In this document: in pieces, positions 45,660-57,899 of the stretch
Layout of the letters: the number at the start of each line of letters is the position of its first letter
Position numbering within the stretch: position 1 is the stretch's first letter
Translations under genes and position numbers: made by a program
Assembly (NCBI GenBank): GCA_003254905.1
Contig: QANU01013744.1
Span: 1,242,438 to 1,306,437 of the forward strand
DNA length: 64,000 nt
Source of the DNA: Nissolia schottii
Taxonomy: Eukaryota > Streptophyta > Magnoliopsida > Fabales > Fabaceae
Direction: 5' to 3'
The notes under the pieces: model-generated
Database searches by the model: none
What the model saw: the letters and a program-made list of their open reading frames with translations, nothing else
Told to the model about the DNA's origin: nothing

Positions 45660-47215
45660 TTATATTATTGTAGTTATTTGGATCTATATAGTAAGAAGCA
45701 CTAGTATAGAAAACTAGGTTAATGCTTAACCTTAACGCGTTTGTATGCGTATTTGACAGTTGAATTAGTGGGTATATATATAATTGAAGCAGTGATAACG
45801 TCGATTTTCTTCTTTTTCTTGCAACTAGGATATAGTTATGTTCCAGATTCTTATTGTAAGATACAACAGTACTATATATATGATTAAAATTAATGAAATT
45901 TTTACCTTGAATTTTATGCTTTTGTAACTTATGCTATTGAAATTTCACATTTTGAAGGCGATATATTACGTTGAGCAAAAGGAATTGAAGTCAATCTGCA
46001 CTTTAATTTGCAGTACATGTATTTTCTTGCTTTTTGTTCATAACGCATCCAAATTATGATTAATTCATACTGATGTTTCTCACAAGATTGATTTTGATTC
46101 AACGTACGGAAAAGATATTGTCTCCCATTTTGCTCTCGTCAAAATTTGTAATTGGGTGTATGAATCACATTGCACATGCTTTATGTTGTCATTGACTAGA
46201 CATACATTTATCAGAATAGAATTAAAGGGCCTCAAGAATTTTAATTTGCCAATTTGAAAATATTAGATGTATATAATTAATAAGGAAGGCTAAGGCAACA
46301 GAGATAAATTGCAATCGTAGCCCCATATATGCCTAACATTCCATCCTGCACACCCTGATCCAATCATCAATGCCAAGCTTTTAATTATTTAACTTTCAGA
46401 TGCACAGAAGAGGGTATAATGTATGGTGGATTTTTTTGGCATTTCCCTCGCAATTAATAAATGTAATTTAGATCAACATAAAAAATATCAAATAATTACA
46501 ACAACGTTCACAATAATATCTTAATTTATATTTGATTACATAGTTTCACTAATTTGTACTTTCAAAAATCAAAACCTTAAATTACATGGTTATTTAGATT
46601 TCTTTTAACTTTTTTAGTTCAAATTTGAGAATTCAATTTTTGAAAATAAAAATTGAAAAAACTATGTATTCAACATAAATTAAAGTTTCATTATGAACAT
46701 CTTATAATTATTTGACAATTTTTAAATTGATATAATGTTAAATTACATTTGTTCTTGTTTTTCCTGTGAGTGCTTTGAAAGTTGATAATCGATTAAACTA
46801 TGATCATGCTAATCTAATTATGGGTTATTGAACTCTCATTAGATTCAATTATCGATTAGAAATCTTTTCCTAATTACTAGCTTTCCTCGAAGTCAAGCAA
46901 TTTCTTCTCTTAGACCGAACACCTAATCTCCTAGTGTAAACCGGCATATTTGAAATTTGATCGAATTGTGACTTCCCTACACACTGTTGTACAACCCGCA
47001 CAAATTATCTTTAATTATAGCTAGCATGTGATTAATCTCACATGAGCACTCTTGTATTCCTTCTCTCGAGTTCCATACAATAAGCATTAAGAACAATGAA
47101 AAAAAAAATTAACGAAGACAAACCATTGTTGAATAACCTCGAATCAAATTAACAAAGACCAATAGAAAGAAATTGTGGAAGGGGAAATTGAATGTTTATG
47201 AGTTGGTGAGAACAA
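45660..47215. other. Intergenic, no gene recognised
   Basis: No coding segment seen; A/T-rich. Confidence 0.6.
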
Positions 47216-47219
47216 TGTT

Positions 47220-49030
47220 CCAATCTCTCATTCGCAATTGCGGATGATACAATATTGGTATGCCCTGCCAAGCTAGAAACAGTGAACAACTAGATGTGGT
47301 TATTGAAGTATTTATATTTTTGGGGTATGTCAAGTTTGAGCATCAACTACAAGAAGTCTGCCATGATTCCATTCAATTGTGATCAACAATTGGTTGAGTC
47401 TGTGAGATGAGTGCTAAATGCAAAATTGAAAAATAATCTTTCAAGTATCTCGGTTTACCGGTAGGTGCAAATCTCAAGATTAGTAGTCACATGGAAACCG
47501 TGATTGAGAAAATTGAAGAAAGGCTAAGTGTGCGGCACTCGAAATACTTGTCCAAGGCAGGAAGACTTGTCCTTATCAAGGCTGTGATAAATAGCCTTCC
47601 AATGTATTATCTGGGCATTTTTAAAATGTCTAAGCCTTCAGAGTAGATCTTTTTTTTTTTTTGGGGCAAATCGAATGGTGAAAGAGGTGCCCCGTTAGTT
47701 AATTGGAACCAAATTCAACGTCCTAAGGAGCATGGTGGTGGAGGTTCTCCAATGAGGACTGTCCACTATCAAAGTCTACGGTTCTTTTGTGCAATCAAAT
47801 GTCCGGCTAGTCAGAAAAAACGTTGGACCATGAATGCATATGCAAGGAGGTCAGGGACTCTGTTTTGGGAAGAGCCTTATGGACTCTTTTCCTAGGCTAT
47901 ACTCAAATTCAATGTTGAAGAATTGTTTGATTGCTGATTACAGTTTCTCAGATAGTGGCCGCAAAATTTATTTCAATGGGAGCAGAACCTACTGAAGGAT
48001 CTCCATAACGATTTGTTGGATGCTCATATATATGACAACAAATGTGACAGGTTGATCTGGAAGATTGGATCCAAATGTGACAACAAATCTCTAACCAACC
48101 AAGTTGAAAAGAAACAACACCCAACACTTGTGGTAAATAGATTCAACTACTCTTCTCAAGTACGGCCTGCAAGGATTGAATTGCTCTCATGGTTTGTTTT
48201 GGTGGGAAGAATTAATATCCGTGATAGGCTTGCAAAGTTGAATATTGTTAATCAATAGGATATCAGTTGCGTATTATGTAGGATACATGATGAGTCTATT
48301 GACCATTTGTTTTTCAAGTGTGATTTTGCTATGAATCTGTGGATTATGTAGAAATCTCGCTGGAATATATGCTGGGTTGGGCCTGGAATTGTGAGAGTTT
48401 TTTTTAAGCTTGGACAACTGTTGTGGTTGATAGAGTAATCAAAAAGGATTGGTGTGCTGCATTTTTTTTTTAATCACTATATAGTGCATATGGGGTGCTA
48501 GAAACAGATGCATTTTCGACAATGTTCAACCTGATGTAGGGAATGTTAGACATTTTGTTGAGTTTTAGTTCAGTCAATGGAGACCGAACAGAGATAAAAG
48601 ATTTCAATTTGGCACTAGGGTCTTCGGGGTCCTTGGTCTGGGGTAAGTGCGCTTGTACCAAAAGCTTTGAATATTTCTGAGAGTGCTTATGGAGGGTGTG
48701 GTTGTGTGGCTATTGAAATGGTGATTGATTTGTCTAATATTGTGTGCTTATGGGTGATTGATGCTTTGCAATTCTGAGTATAGGTGATTGTGTCTAATAC
48801 TACTGCTACTGTGTTAATACTACTAAGCTGATTGGGTGTGGTCTCTAATACTGTTTACGTGATCCTTTGGTGCTTGGAATTCATATTTGAGCTACGCTAT
48901 GATTCTCGAATCCATGTGTGCTTGGACACATAGTAGGCTGAGGTTGTTAATACTGTTGAAGAAGGAGGCTTGCAATTTAAGGAGGGCTATACATGAAGAT
49001 TTGGATGGTGAATCCTTATAATATTCCACA
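47220..49030 (+). pseudogene. Second L1-type LINE relic (RT end and zf-RVT region)
   Basis: Plus-strand broken frames show ADDTILVCPAKLETVNN near 47240-47290 (the RT catalytic box is kept as ADD). Then come FKYLGLPVGANLKISSHME, IEERLS, KYLSKAGRLVLIKAVINSLP and YYLGIF (47440-47620), and GGGGSPMRT (47735). The zf-RVT part follows: KSLTNQVEKKQ, RIELLSWFVLVGRINIRDRLAKLNI (48180-48255), CVLCRIHDESIDHLFFKCDF (48268-48330). Stops are frequent. It is related to, but clearly different from, the relic at 36840-38600, and is in the opposite orientation. Confidence 0.85.
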
Positions 49031-49965
49031 TATGCAGTTGAGGAAATTGGACAAGCCTGAAGCATTATAGATAGTTATTGACATAAATAATTGCAGTAGT
49101 TGTTATTTTCTTCTATTTTCAACATTTGATTTGTAATTTTGTCTGTGACCCCATTGATTTTGATGTAAGTGTGTCTTGATATATGTGAGCTAAGATATCT
49201 TTTCTTTTAAAAAATTAAAGTTTTTTTTTCTCATTTGGGTTTTCACCGAGAGGTTTTTAACAGACCTAGCTTACATATGTTGTCATTTGTTAGTTATCAG
49301 TGCTTGATTGCACAGCGGCGAGGTTCTTGTGTATTCAGTGTTTTGATTATTCTTGGTACTTTGTCTTGATTAATGAAAGTTAACCAAAAAAAACAATTGC
49401 ATAGTTTTTTTTTTTTTTTTTTTATTTTGCGTGGTAGAATAAGGTATACCTCACTCATTTGTTTGTATTTATCCATGAGTTTGTTTACTCTCTTGTACAA
49501 ATTAATCTAAGTATTGGAACTTAATTAATATGTGTGTAATTGGGAACCTAGTATAATCTTGTGTCACATGGTCGTCGTGGACAAGAAACCATTTTTGTGG
49601 TTTGTATGGATTTGTGTAATTTATATATGCCTTGGATTAGAAAAAAAAAATGAAAAGACCATAAAATTGATGAATCCTCTCATCTAAAATTTTTTTTTTG
49701 TCATGTGTGATCAATTGTGATCTATTTATCATTAATTGATGAGATGAGTCTCATATATAACATAAGCAATAAAAAAAAATTAGTGGTAAAATATTACACT
49801 TAATAACATGTGTCAAAAAATTCAATTGAAAGAATTCTTTTCAATAAAATTAGCCTTACATGCATCGTCAAGTAGCCCATCCAAACCAGATAACTTCTTA
49901 TAGGCTTGTGGATCAGATTCAATGTGTGTTTTATGAGTAGTATCATCCATTAATTTTAGTTTATA

Positions 49966-50238
49966 CTCCTTCCATCTACAAATAAGAATCCTTTTAGCAA
50001 AAAAAAAATTTTATCCACAAATATTTGTCGTTTTAGAATGTCAATATAGTATTAATTATTTGTTTTTATATTTTATCCTTATTTAATATAGAGAGAATTT
50101 AGTAAGGAGACTTTGAGAAAACTAAAAAGGGTAAATTTATCAAGTCAATATAAATCTTTTGGATATTTATGTAATATTAATGATATTTTAATAAGTGTGC
50201 AAAATTTTTAAAAGTCTCTTACTTATGGACAGAAAGAA
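49966..50238. mobile_element. Stowaway-like MITE
   Basis: CTCCTTCCATCTACAAATAAGA at the left; the right end, reverse complemented, reads TTCTTTCTGTCCATAAGTAAGA. TA dinucleotides at both junctions. About 270 bp, non-coding. Confidence 0.7.
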
Positions 50239-50239
50239 T

Positions 50240-51350
50240 AATATTTAAAAATATATGATAGATAACAAAATTAGTAGATGATAATGGAGCACACATTTAA
50301 TATGCTCCGTAAGCGCATAAAAATTTCTCTTCAAACCAAGGCCTAATATGTTAATCAAATTAAATCTATTCGTTCAACCCTCGAATGGCATACTCTAATG
50401 GCCCATATCATGAAAGCCCAATGCTAAAAATTAAAATGCCAACAGATGTATATTAATGGCAGTCATGTATGGATTCGGCTTTGTTAAGCAGGATTCATTC
50501 ACCCGTTTGTATTAGCTTTTAAAAGAAGCTTTTTTAAAATAAATAAATAAATAATATCTAAATCTCTAAGACTTTCACTTAGATGTAAATAGATACCCAA
50601 ACTTCTAAATATTCTAATTTAAACCTTAAAACTTTTACTCATTTATAAATAATCACTACCAACCATTAACACTTTCAATTAAATATTCAAATTACAATAA
50701 TTCTCACAAAATCTTATGTCAAATTTTATTTAGCCTATTATTAATTAAATATTGTTTAAAAACATATTAAAAGTTAAAATATATTTAAAAATAGATTTAG
50801 AATAACCACATATTTTTTTATACTTAACTAGCAATATCAAAGTAAATAAAAAAAAATCACACGATTTACTTTTTAAGAAATATATTAATATTTTTTATAA
50901 AATAAACATTAGATGGGAAAATAAAGAAAAATTATGTTCAAAAATGGTAGAGATTTTGATACTTGATACTTATAAACCTTGTTAAGTCAGTAGTATCATT
51001 GTATTAAAAAATTATTGTAACTTTATAAATTAATAAAAAAATTATAACTTTCAGGGATTCTTTGTAATGTAATTGAGATATTTGATGGTTGATGCATGAT
51101 GGATTTGCAATTGATTGAAAGTTTATGAGTTAAATTGAAATATTTAAAAGTTTGAGATACTTACTTACAACTGAGTGAAAGTTTAAAGGGTATAAATGTT
51201 CTTTTCCTAATAAAAAATAACAAATGTCAATACACAATTTAAAGAAAGTAGTCTTTTCAAAACAAGGTAAAATACCACTTTTTTAAAGTTTGGAATGTTC
51301 CACTTTTAAAACAATTAAAAGAAGTGAATGAATGTGTGATTTTTAATAAA
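50240..51350. other. Intergenic, no gene recognised
   Basis: A/T-rich; no coding segment or clear element ends seen. Confidence 0.6.
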
Positions 51351-51355
51351 AGCAT

Positions 51356-53167
51356 TGATAAGTCAATTTTATACCTTAAGTTATTACTCTATAAGTGAGC
51401 AAATGCATACTAAAATGTGTAGGTTTAATACTTAATCAATACGTTTTTACACATTGTCCTCTTTTGAGAGAAATTAAGGAAAACGGCAAAATAAGGTATT
51501 AATTCTCTTCGAATGTAATATTTCTTTTGTAGTTTTTTTTTATTTTGAATTACAGGGAATGAATGTCTAGGAGGATCAATGAAGATGTGAAGAGAAGATT
51601 TGGACCAATGAATGCAAGATTAGATTCAATTCCAACAAAATTTGGTTAAAAGATGAGCTGAGAATTTCTGACACCGACTTTACCATTGATTTTGAGCCAT
51701 GATAGAGATTGAATCACGATTTGAGGTCAACTACAAAGTTGTAGCTCTATCTCTTAGCTTTACGTGGCAATTTGAATCACCTCAATCGGAGGTCTGTAGC
51801 TCAAGATATTACAGTTTTACTGACTGCTGTGCAAGTCAGTCCGCTGAGCGCCCGCTGAGCGCCCAGACTTCTAGAAAATTCGCCAGCTGGCGCCAGCTAG
51901 CAAACCGCGTCCGCCGCCAAGGCTGACTCCACCGCTGAGCGGTGGCACCAACCCGCTGAGCGGTCCCGAGGGGCCTTGGCCTATAAATAGGTGGCCAAGG
52001 CACTCCTTTTGGGCATCAATTCTCTTCCCACCTTCTTCCAACCTCTTCCTAAGCTCTCCTAGGCCAAAACCCTTCCTTTTTCCTTCCATATTCTTCACTT
52101 TTTACATTTTATTTAAAAGCACTTAGGCTATGTTAAAGTGCTTTGTTTTCTTTAAAACTTTGTAACGAAGTTCTGCCGAATTAATTCCAGGTTCGATCGT
52201 TTCATCTCTTCTTGCCATCTACTCTTTCATTCTCTTTATTTACTCTTTCTTGCTTTTCATTTGTTTTAATCTTCCGTTGCTATTTACATCCTTTCGTTTC
52301 TTTATTTACTTCTTTGTTTCTTTTACTTACTTTAAGTTTATTTACTCTTTCCATTTTCTTTTCCTTTACTTTTATCTTTCATTTTATTCCTTTCCATTTT
52401 CATTTACTCTTGCCTTATTATTTACTTTTTCCATTGTCATTTACTTTTCCTTTCTCTTTATCTACTCTTTCTTTCTCTTTATTTACTTTGAGTTTTAATC
52501 CTTCAACCATGGAGGAATAATTTCTTAATATCTTGCACGCGGTAACTCAAGATTAAGATTAATTTGAGGTCTTGCGCTTAAAGAACATTCATGACTCGTT
52601 CCACCTTAATTAATGACATAGCGATTGCATGTTAATGGTTAAGGCTAAATCTAAGTTAATGAATCTTGATGATTGTATGATTTATTAAACTATGATTAAG
52701 AAACTTTTGGAGAACTAATCAGATTTGATTAAGGTGTGCAATTGATGCTTAATTAATATGGGTCTTAATGCTAAGATCTTGGTTTTAAAACCTGTATTAA
52801 CAAATGCTTAAGGAATTGACGATCGTAATTCCTTAAATGAATTGCATATTAGTTAGAGATTTCAACTAATAAACACCATCTCCTTTCAATGAATAATTAA
52901 TTGGGAACCGATGAGAATTAATCCTTAATCTTGAAACGCCGTATGCAGGATATTGCCGTTATCATTATTGTCTTAATCTCGTTTTAATTGCTTTCAAGTT
53001 ATCAACAAACAACCCCCCCAATTTACTTAACTATTGATTTGGTTCTAAATTGCTTCTTTGGAAAACGACCTAGGTTAACCCCCTTTACTACGTTTTTGGG
53101 GTTTACTTGGTTTGTAAATTATTATTTGGCCGCGCACTAAAATCTAACGACGTTTTGGTGTTCGTCA
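51356..53167 (+). mobile_element. Solo LTR F (1812 bp)
   Basis: TGATAAGTC...GTGTTCGTCA flanked by a perfect AGCAT duplication (51351-51355 and 53168-53172). TATAAATA at 51982-51989 is preceded by CCGCTGAGCGG motifs (51840-51965) and followed by a CT-rich leader with many 'tttactctttc' repeats (52210-52500). No coding region. A truncated relative lies at 55607-55945. Confidence 0.93.
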
Positions 53168-53172
53168 AGCAT

Positions 53173-54114
53173 CTAGTAAATGTAAAACAAAACTTTTGAA
53201 AAACACTATACTTAAAGAAATATATGTGACATAAATATTTTTTTAAGTCAATTCAAACGAGTCATTTGTATTTGTATTGACTCTTCAATTCGTACTTGCA
53301 ATAAACATCGATAAGTTTGGTTTAGAAAGGTTCTCATCATTATTATTAACAAAAGTTGTGATTTCTTGAAGATGATATGGGTGATATCCTCACTACCACA
53401 AAACTCTTTTCAGTAGCCATTGTATAGTGGCAATCATGCATGCGTCGTTAATTCAATCAATCAATTACCATTTTAGTGACTAATAAACGTTGATCAGTGC
53501 ATGATATACTGATCCACTATGGATCATTAAACTACCTTCTATCTATCCACTCACACCCCAATGCGCGTAAAACCTCACCTCCCTCTCGAAAATCCCTCAG
53601 CTAACACACACTCGACAATGACAACAACAACCCTCATCCCCCATGCAAACGACCACGACGAACAAACTTAAGCCCCCAGAGATCCTTGAATCTGTGACTA
53701 GCTTATTAGTTTATTTCTACTCAATCTGAGACTTTGTTCATATATAATATTGTTAGTTTAAATACATTCATGATAATATTGTTAGTTTAAATACATGAGT
53801 TTATTCATTATCTATATATGGATTGTCCATAGATAATATACGAATTTGTTCATTCTAAGTATATGTCCTTGTTCAGTTCATACAGTGTACCAAGATGTGT
53901 TTTCCTCGAACTGGTAGGGCTCCGAAACTCCTCGACTTATCTCCAACGTGGTGGCGGGGGTACTTGCAAGGACTTCGCCGCTCAAGTAAGTCGGTGTAGG
54001 ATAAAGGTAAACAACCAAGGATGGGTTTTAGAGGATACCTGGGGGCCGATCCCATTTATACCTGAGGGTGTGGCCTCCCAAGATTTGCGGGATGGATACT
54101 GATGGTGTGCTTCG
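53173..54114. other. Intergenic, no gene recognised
   Basis: Starts with a CACTACCACAAAA sequence at 53391 that resembles a CACTA end, but no partner end was found. A GC-richer stretch at 53900-54110 has an open frame I do not recognise. Confidence 0.5.
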
Positions 54115-54119
54115 TGACT

Positions 54120-55563
54120 TGTTGAAAGCATTTTTACTCTCGTCGTTCAAAAATAATACATCCTACTTTACAGCTTTCAGATTCACAAGGAATCCAATTG
54201 CAGTACAGTCGGGTATAATCGTATCCACAGAGAGTTGCAAAAATACCGTTCTTGAGTTTGTTAATTAAACAATGAAGTGAAGGATTGGTGATTTGATATT
54301 TAGATAAATAAATAACAGAAAGATAAATAGGCAACAAAGTAGAGACAGATCAGGAAGCTTGTTGGGTTTTGAATCATATTACAGTTTCATGCATTCATAA
54401 CTTAACATCAGAACTATCATTCCTTTGATTTCTCGCCATCAGTTCTTAACTTTATTCATCGCTCTCGCGCATGCAAAGATCACAGGTTTCCTTTGTTATG
54501 CTGTCACTCTCGCACACAAACTTAACAAAGTATACCAGCATTATTTTAGATGTTAAAAGCGACTAATATTCCTAACTGTATCTCTAGCAATTAGGTTTAT
54601 TAGATAAATTGATTTAGTTCCAACTTATGATGCCGTTCTCACGCGCAACCAAACAGTTTGAAATCATGCTTTAGGTAGCTAAGCTAAAACAAGCATTAAG
54701 TGTAAAATCGATTCATGCAAATCATAGAAAATGATAGACTCATTAATGTAAAAGTACATGGATACAATCAGTCTATAATAATCATCAAAATCCCAACAGC
54801 AAGAGGATTACAAATCCATCTTACAAGAGTATCTCGGAGGCAAGGTGATGGACGCTTACCATGACACGTTCTCATGCTATCATGACGACGTCCGCCGTGC
54901 TTCCTTGATTCTCCCGGCTCCTTCACTAGCCTCCTCTTTGTTGCTAAACTAACTTAGGATTTGAAATGAAATAAGAGAAAGGAGAATTCTCAAGTACAGT
55001 TGATTGATGCCCTGATTGTGTGAACCTCGGCCTCTATTTATAGGCCGAGCTTGAGGGTCACCGCTGAGCGGTCTGAGTGCACCGCTCAGCGGTTTGAGTT
55101 TTCTTCTCCGCCACGTTTTCTCTGAATGGTGGCGCTGCTCTGACATTTTCTGTCAGAGCCGCTGAGCGGTCGTGCGGTGCGCTGAGCGGTGTCAGAGCAG
55201 GGTGGCATTGCGGCTGCAGGTGCGGCTGCAGAGCTTCCTTCACGGCTAAGTTTCTTCACCTTGAAGCAAGGTCCGCTGAGCGGTTTGATCCCATCCGCTG
55301 AGCGGTTCCTTCGTGCTAGTCGCTGAGCGGCTTGTTGTCACCGCTGAGCGGTGACGCATCTGCCTTTGCTTTTCTGCTTCTTTTGTCCCCTTTGCTCTTT
55401 GTTTCCTTTCTCTGTGAGATTTCTCTTTGATCATTATCTTGCATCCATCTTTAGAATATTTATAAATCCTACAAAAGTGGGGAATTTAATCAGATAATTC
55501 GTCAAACTTAAGCAGACAGGTGCCTTTTCAATAGTTGAAATCGCGTACTTTTGGCACCTAACA
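54120..55563 (-). mobile_element. Solo LTR, TGATAAGTGCC family, copy 3
   Basis: TGTTGAAAGC...GGCACCTAACA with a perfect TGACT duplication (54115-54119 and 55564-55568). 1444 bp. On the minus strand the TATA box is TATAAATA (plus-strand 55035-55042), with at least five exact CCGCTGAGCGG and one CCGCTCAGCGG within 55055-55345, directly upstream of it. No coding region. Confidence 0.93.
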
Positions 55564-55606
55564 TGACTCTGGATTTTCCTCTCAATTCTGGGAAGCCTCC
55601 ATGTGT

Positions 55607-55945
55607 GATAAGTGTCATATTTTGGTATTTTCATAGGTTAAAATGATACTTATCTGCATTGTTTTATATGAAATTACTAATCAATTTTCCCACTTTTGTG
55701 TAAATTTAGTATAGCTAAGAGAATGGATATTTATTTTGTGAAATAAAGCAATTCTTGTCAATTTCCCATATAGATCAGAGGCATGAATCAAAGAACTACA
55801 CAACAGGAATTAACGCTGACTTTACCACGAATTTCGCACCAGGATAAAGATTGAATCTCGATTTGATGTCAACTACAAAGTTGTAGATCTATTTCTTAGC
55901 TTTAAGTGTAGATTTGAATCACCTCAATCCGAGATCTGTAGCTAA
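55607..55945 (+). mobile_element. Truncated LTR related to LTR F
   Basis: Begins TGATAAGTGTCATATTTTGG and holds the same internal block as LTR F ('gactttacca', 'aagattgaatc.cgatttga', 'tcaactacaaagttgtag', 'atttgaatcacctcaatc'). It stops before the motif cluster and TATA box. Confidence 0.75.
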
Positions 55946-56332
55946 AGTTATCTTTACAAAATATTATGTTAGTATTCTTTACAAAATATTATGTTACTAT
56001 TGAATTTCTTTTGAAATATGTATTGCAGGTTATTTCATAAATTTAGTTTGCTACATGTAAAAATCTTATGACTTTATTATGTGTAATATTCAAACCTTTA
56101 GATATTATCTAAACATCGGGTCAACACGGTTTGACTTAGTTATTAGTGGGGATCTGACTCAAAGAAATGGTCCAATCATAAAATTGGGCCAGGTATGCAT
56201 TTCGTACAACCTTGCCCATGTACTATTTAGGTAAAAAAAAACTAAAATAGGTAAATAGGTAAAAAAAAACTTAAAATACTTAAAATAAAATAAAAATTAA
56301 ATGATAACAATCTTCTATTTAGTAATCAACTA

Positions 56333-56455
56333 AGATTTGGTCTAGGGGTAAGGGGTTAATTGCCGTCTAAACCATAATTCAAATCTCGATTAAAGTGTCA
56401 GTACTCGTACAGTATTGTCCCCAGTCGAGGTAAACCTACATGAAACTATAAAAAG
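56333..56455 (+). mobile_element. tRNA-derived SINE fragment
   Basis: A-box-like TGGTCTAGGGG at about 56338 and B-box-like ATTCAAATCTC at about 56379, at tRNA-like spacing, then 'gtgtcagtactcgtacagta' and an A-rich end. The arrangement is that of a plant tRNA-derived SINE head with a short body. Confidence 0.5.
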
Positions 56456-57899
56456 AAATCATCAATTAGTAATCTAAATAACTTCTAGTCAATAAAAAAT
56501 GGGTGACGTAATCAATTAATTTGCTTTTTCAATAATGGTTAATTAATATGATTTATGTAACATCCCGCTTTTTCACTGTACGGATAATTAGCATAATAAA
56601 TAATTATAGGTTAATTAGGGAGGCAAGAAAATTAAATTATTACCTTTAATTCATAAGAATCATCTTTAACCCATAAAAATAGCAGTCAAAGTTGAGGTTT
56701 CGTGACCGGCGAATTTTTCAGAGCCTTAAGCCAATTTCCGAACCAATCGGGAAATAACCGTAAGCATAAATATTTAATTAATTTTCTAATCATGATTAGA
56801 GAATTAATAAGGGAAATTATTAGGTAAAATATCCCTAAGAAATAGGACGTGTCACGGTAGAAAGTTCGGCGGACAACCGAACAGCCGTTGTTCGCCGATG
56901 AAATTTGGCATGCAAAACGGTGTCCATGAAAATAATCTTCCGGAGAAAAATTCACAAACACCTTCAAACATTAATACCCTTAGGTAGGTAGGAATTAGAG
57001 GATCACGACGGTTCAAACGGAATATTTTTCGGACGACCGTGCGCGATGCACCGACACTGCGAGCGATAAAACACGAGCGAACCGGGACTGGGAGAAATTA
57101 AAATCTCCTCAGCTGATTAGAGAAGGCTGCACGTTTTTTTTAGAGTTTTTGGTCAAAAATATCCCTTAAATTAAGCTTCCAAAATGTCATTCACCATACC
57201 TCATCAAATCATAGCCCATACTTTCCACTATTCACCTTTTTTTAATTAAATTCCAAAATTATCAAATTTCTCTCCCTCAAATCAGCCTTGGCTGAACCCT
57301 CTCTTTCATTTCTCTCTAAAATTTTTTCATCTCCTTCAAAACTCCATAGCCATTCTTCTAGCAAGCTTCAAGAACACCACATTGCTCCTAAGGAAAAACA
57401 AGCATTCTTGCTACCATTTTCTTCTCTAAAAACCGAACCCCACAAGCCCCAAGTTCCCTCATCTCATTCTCATTTCTTTCACTAAAAATCTAGAGGAGAA
57501 CTCTCATCTTGTTCTCTCTAGAAAACTCAAGCCATTCCTCAAGAACACAAGCACATCAAGCTCATTCTTAAGGAAGCAAGCAAGTGGTGCTCCAACACCT
57601 TGGAGGCTTCTTGTCAACACTCACACCACCAACCAAGGACTCTTTGGAAGTGGGTAACTTAGGCTTTCACTCATTCTTTAGTGCTCTTGAGCTCATGAAT
57701 GATTTTGTATGTTTATGTGTGTTTTATGTTTATGTGTTATATGCTTAATGCCTTGAAATATTTTGTTATAATGTGATAATGTAAAGCAAAGTTAGAGCAT
57801 GGCTAGAGGTTGAAATGATGTGAGAAACTATGTATGTTTGAGTGGAAAGTACATGGAAGAGTTTGAGAAAAGGTGACATAGAACAAAAATGAGGTTTTT

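Noticed and set aside
52212..52520. 102-codon Phe/Leu/Ser-rich frame that looks like membrane segments
   Set aside because: It is the CT-rich 'tttactctttc' leader of LTR F read in frame.
53391..53420. CACTACCACAAAA, possible CACTA terminus
   Set aside because: No partner end or 3-bp duplication found within the window.
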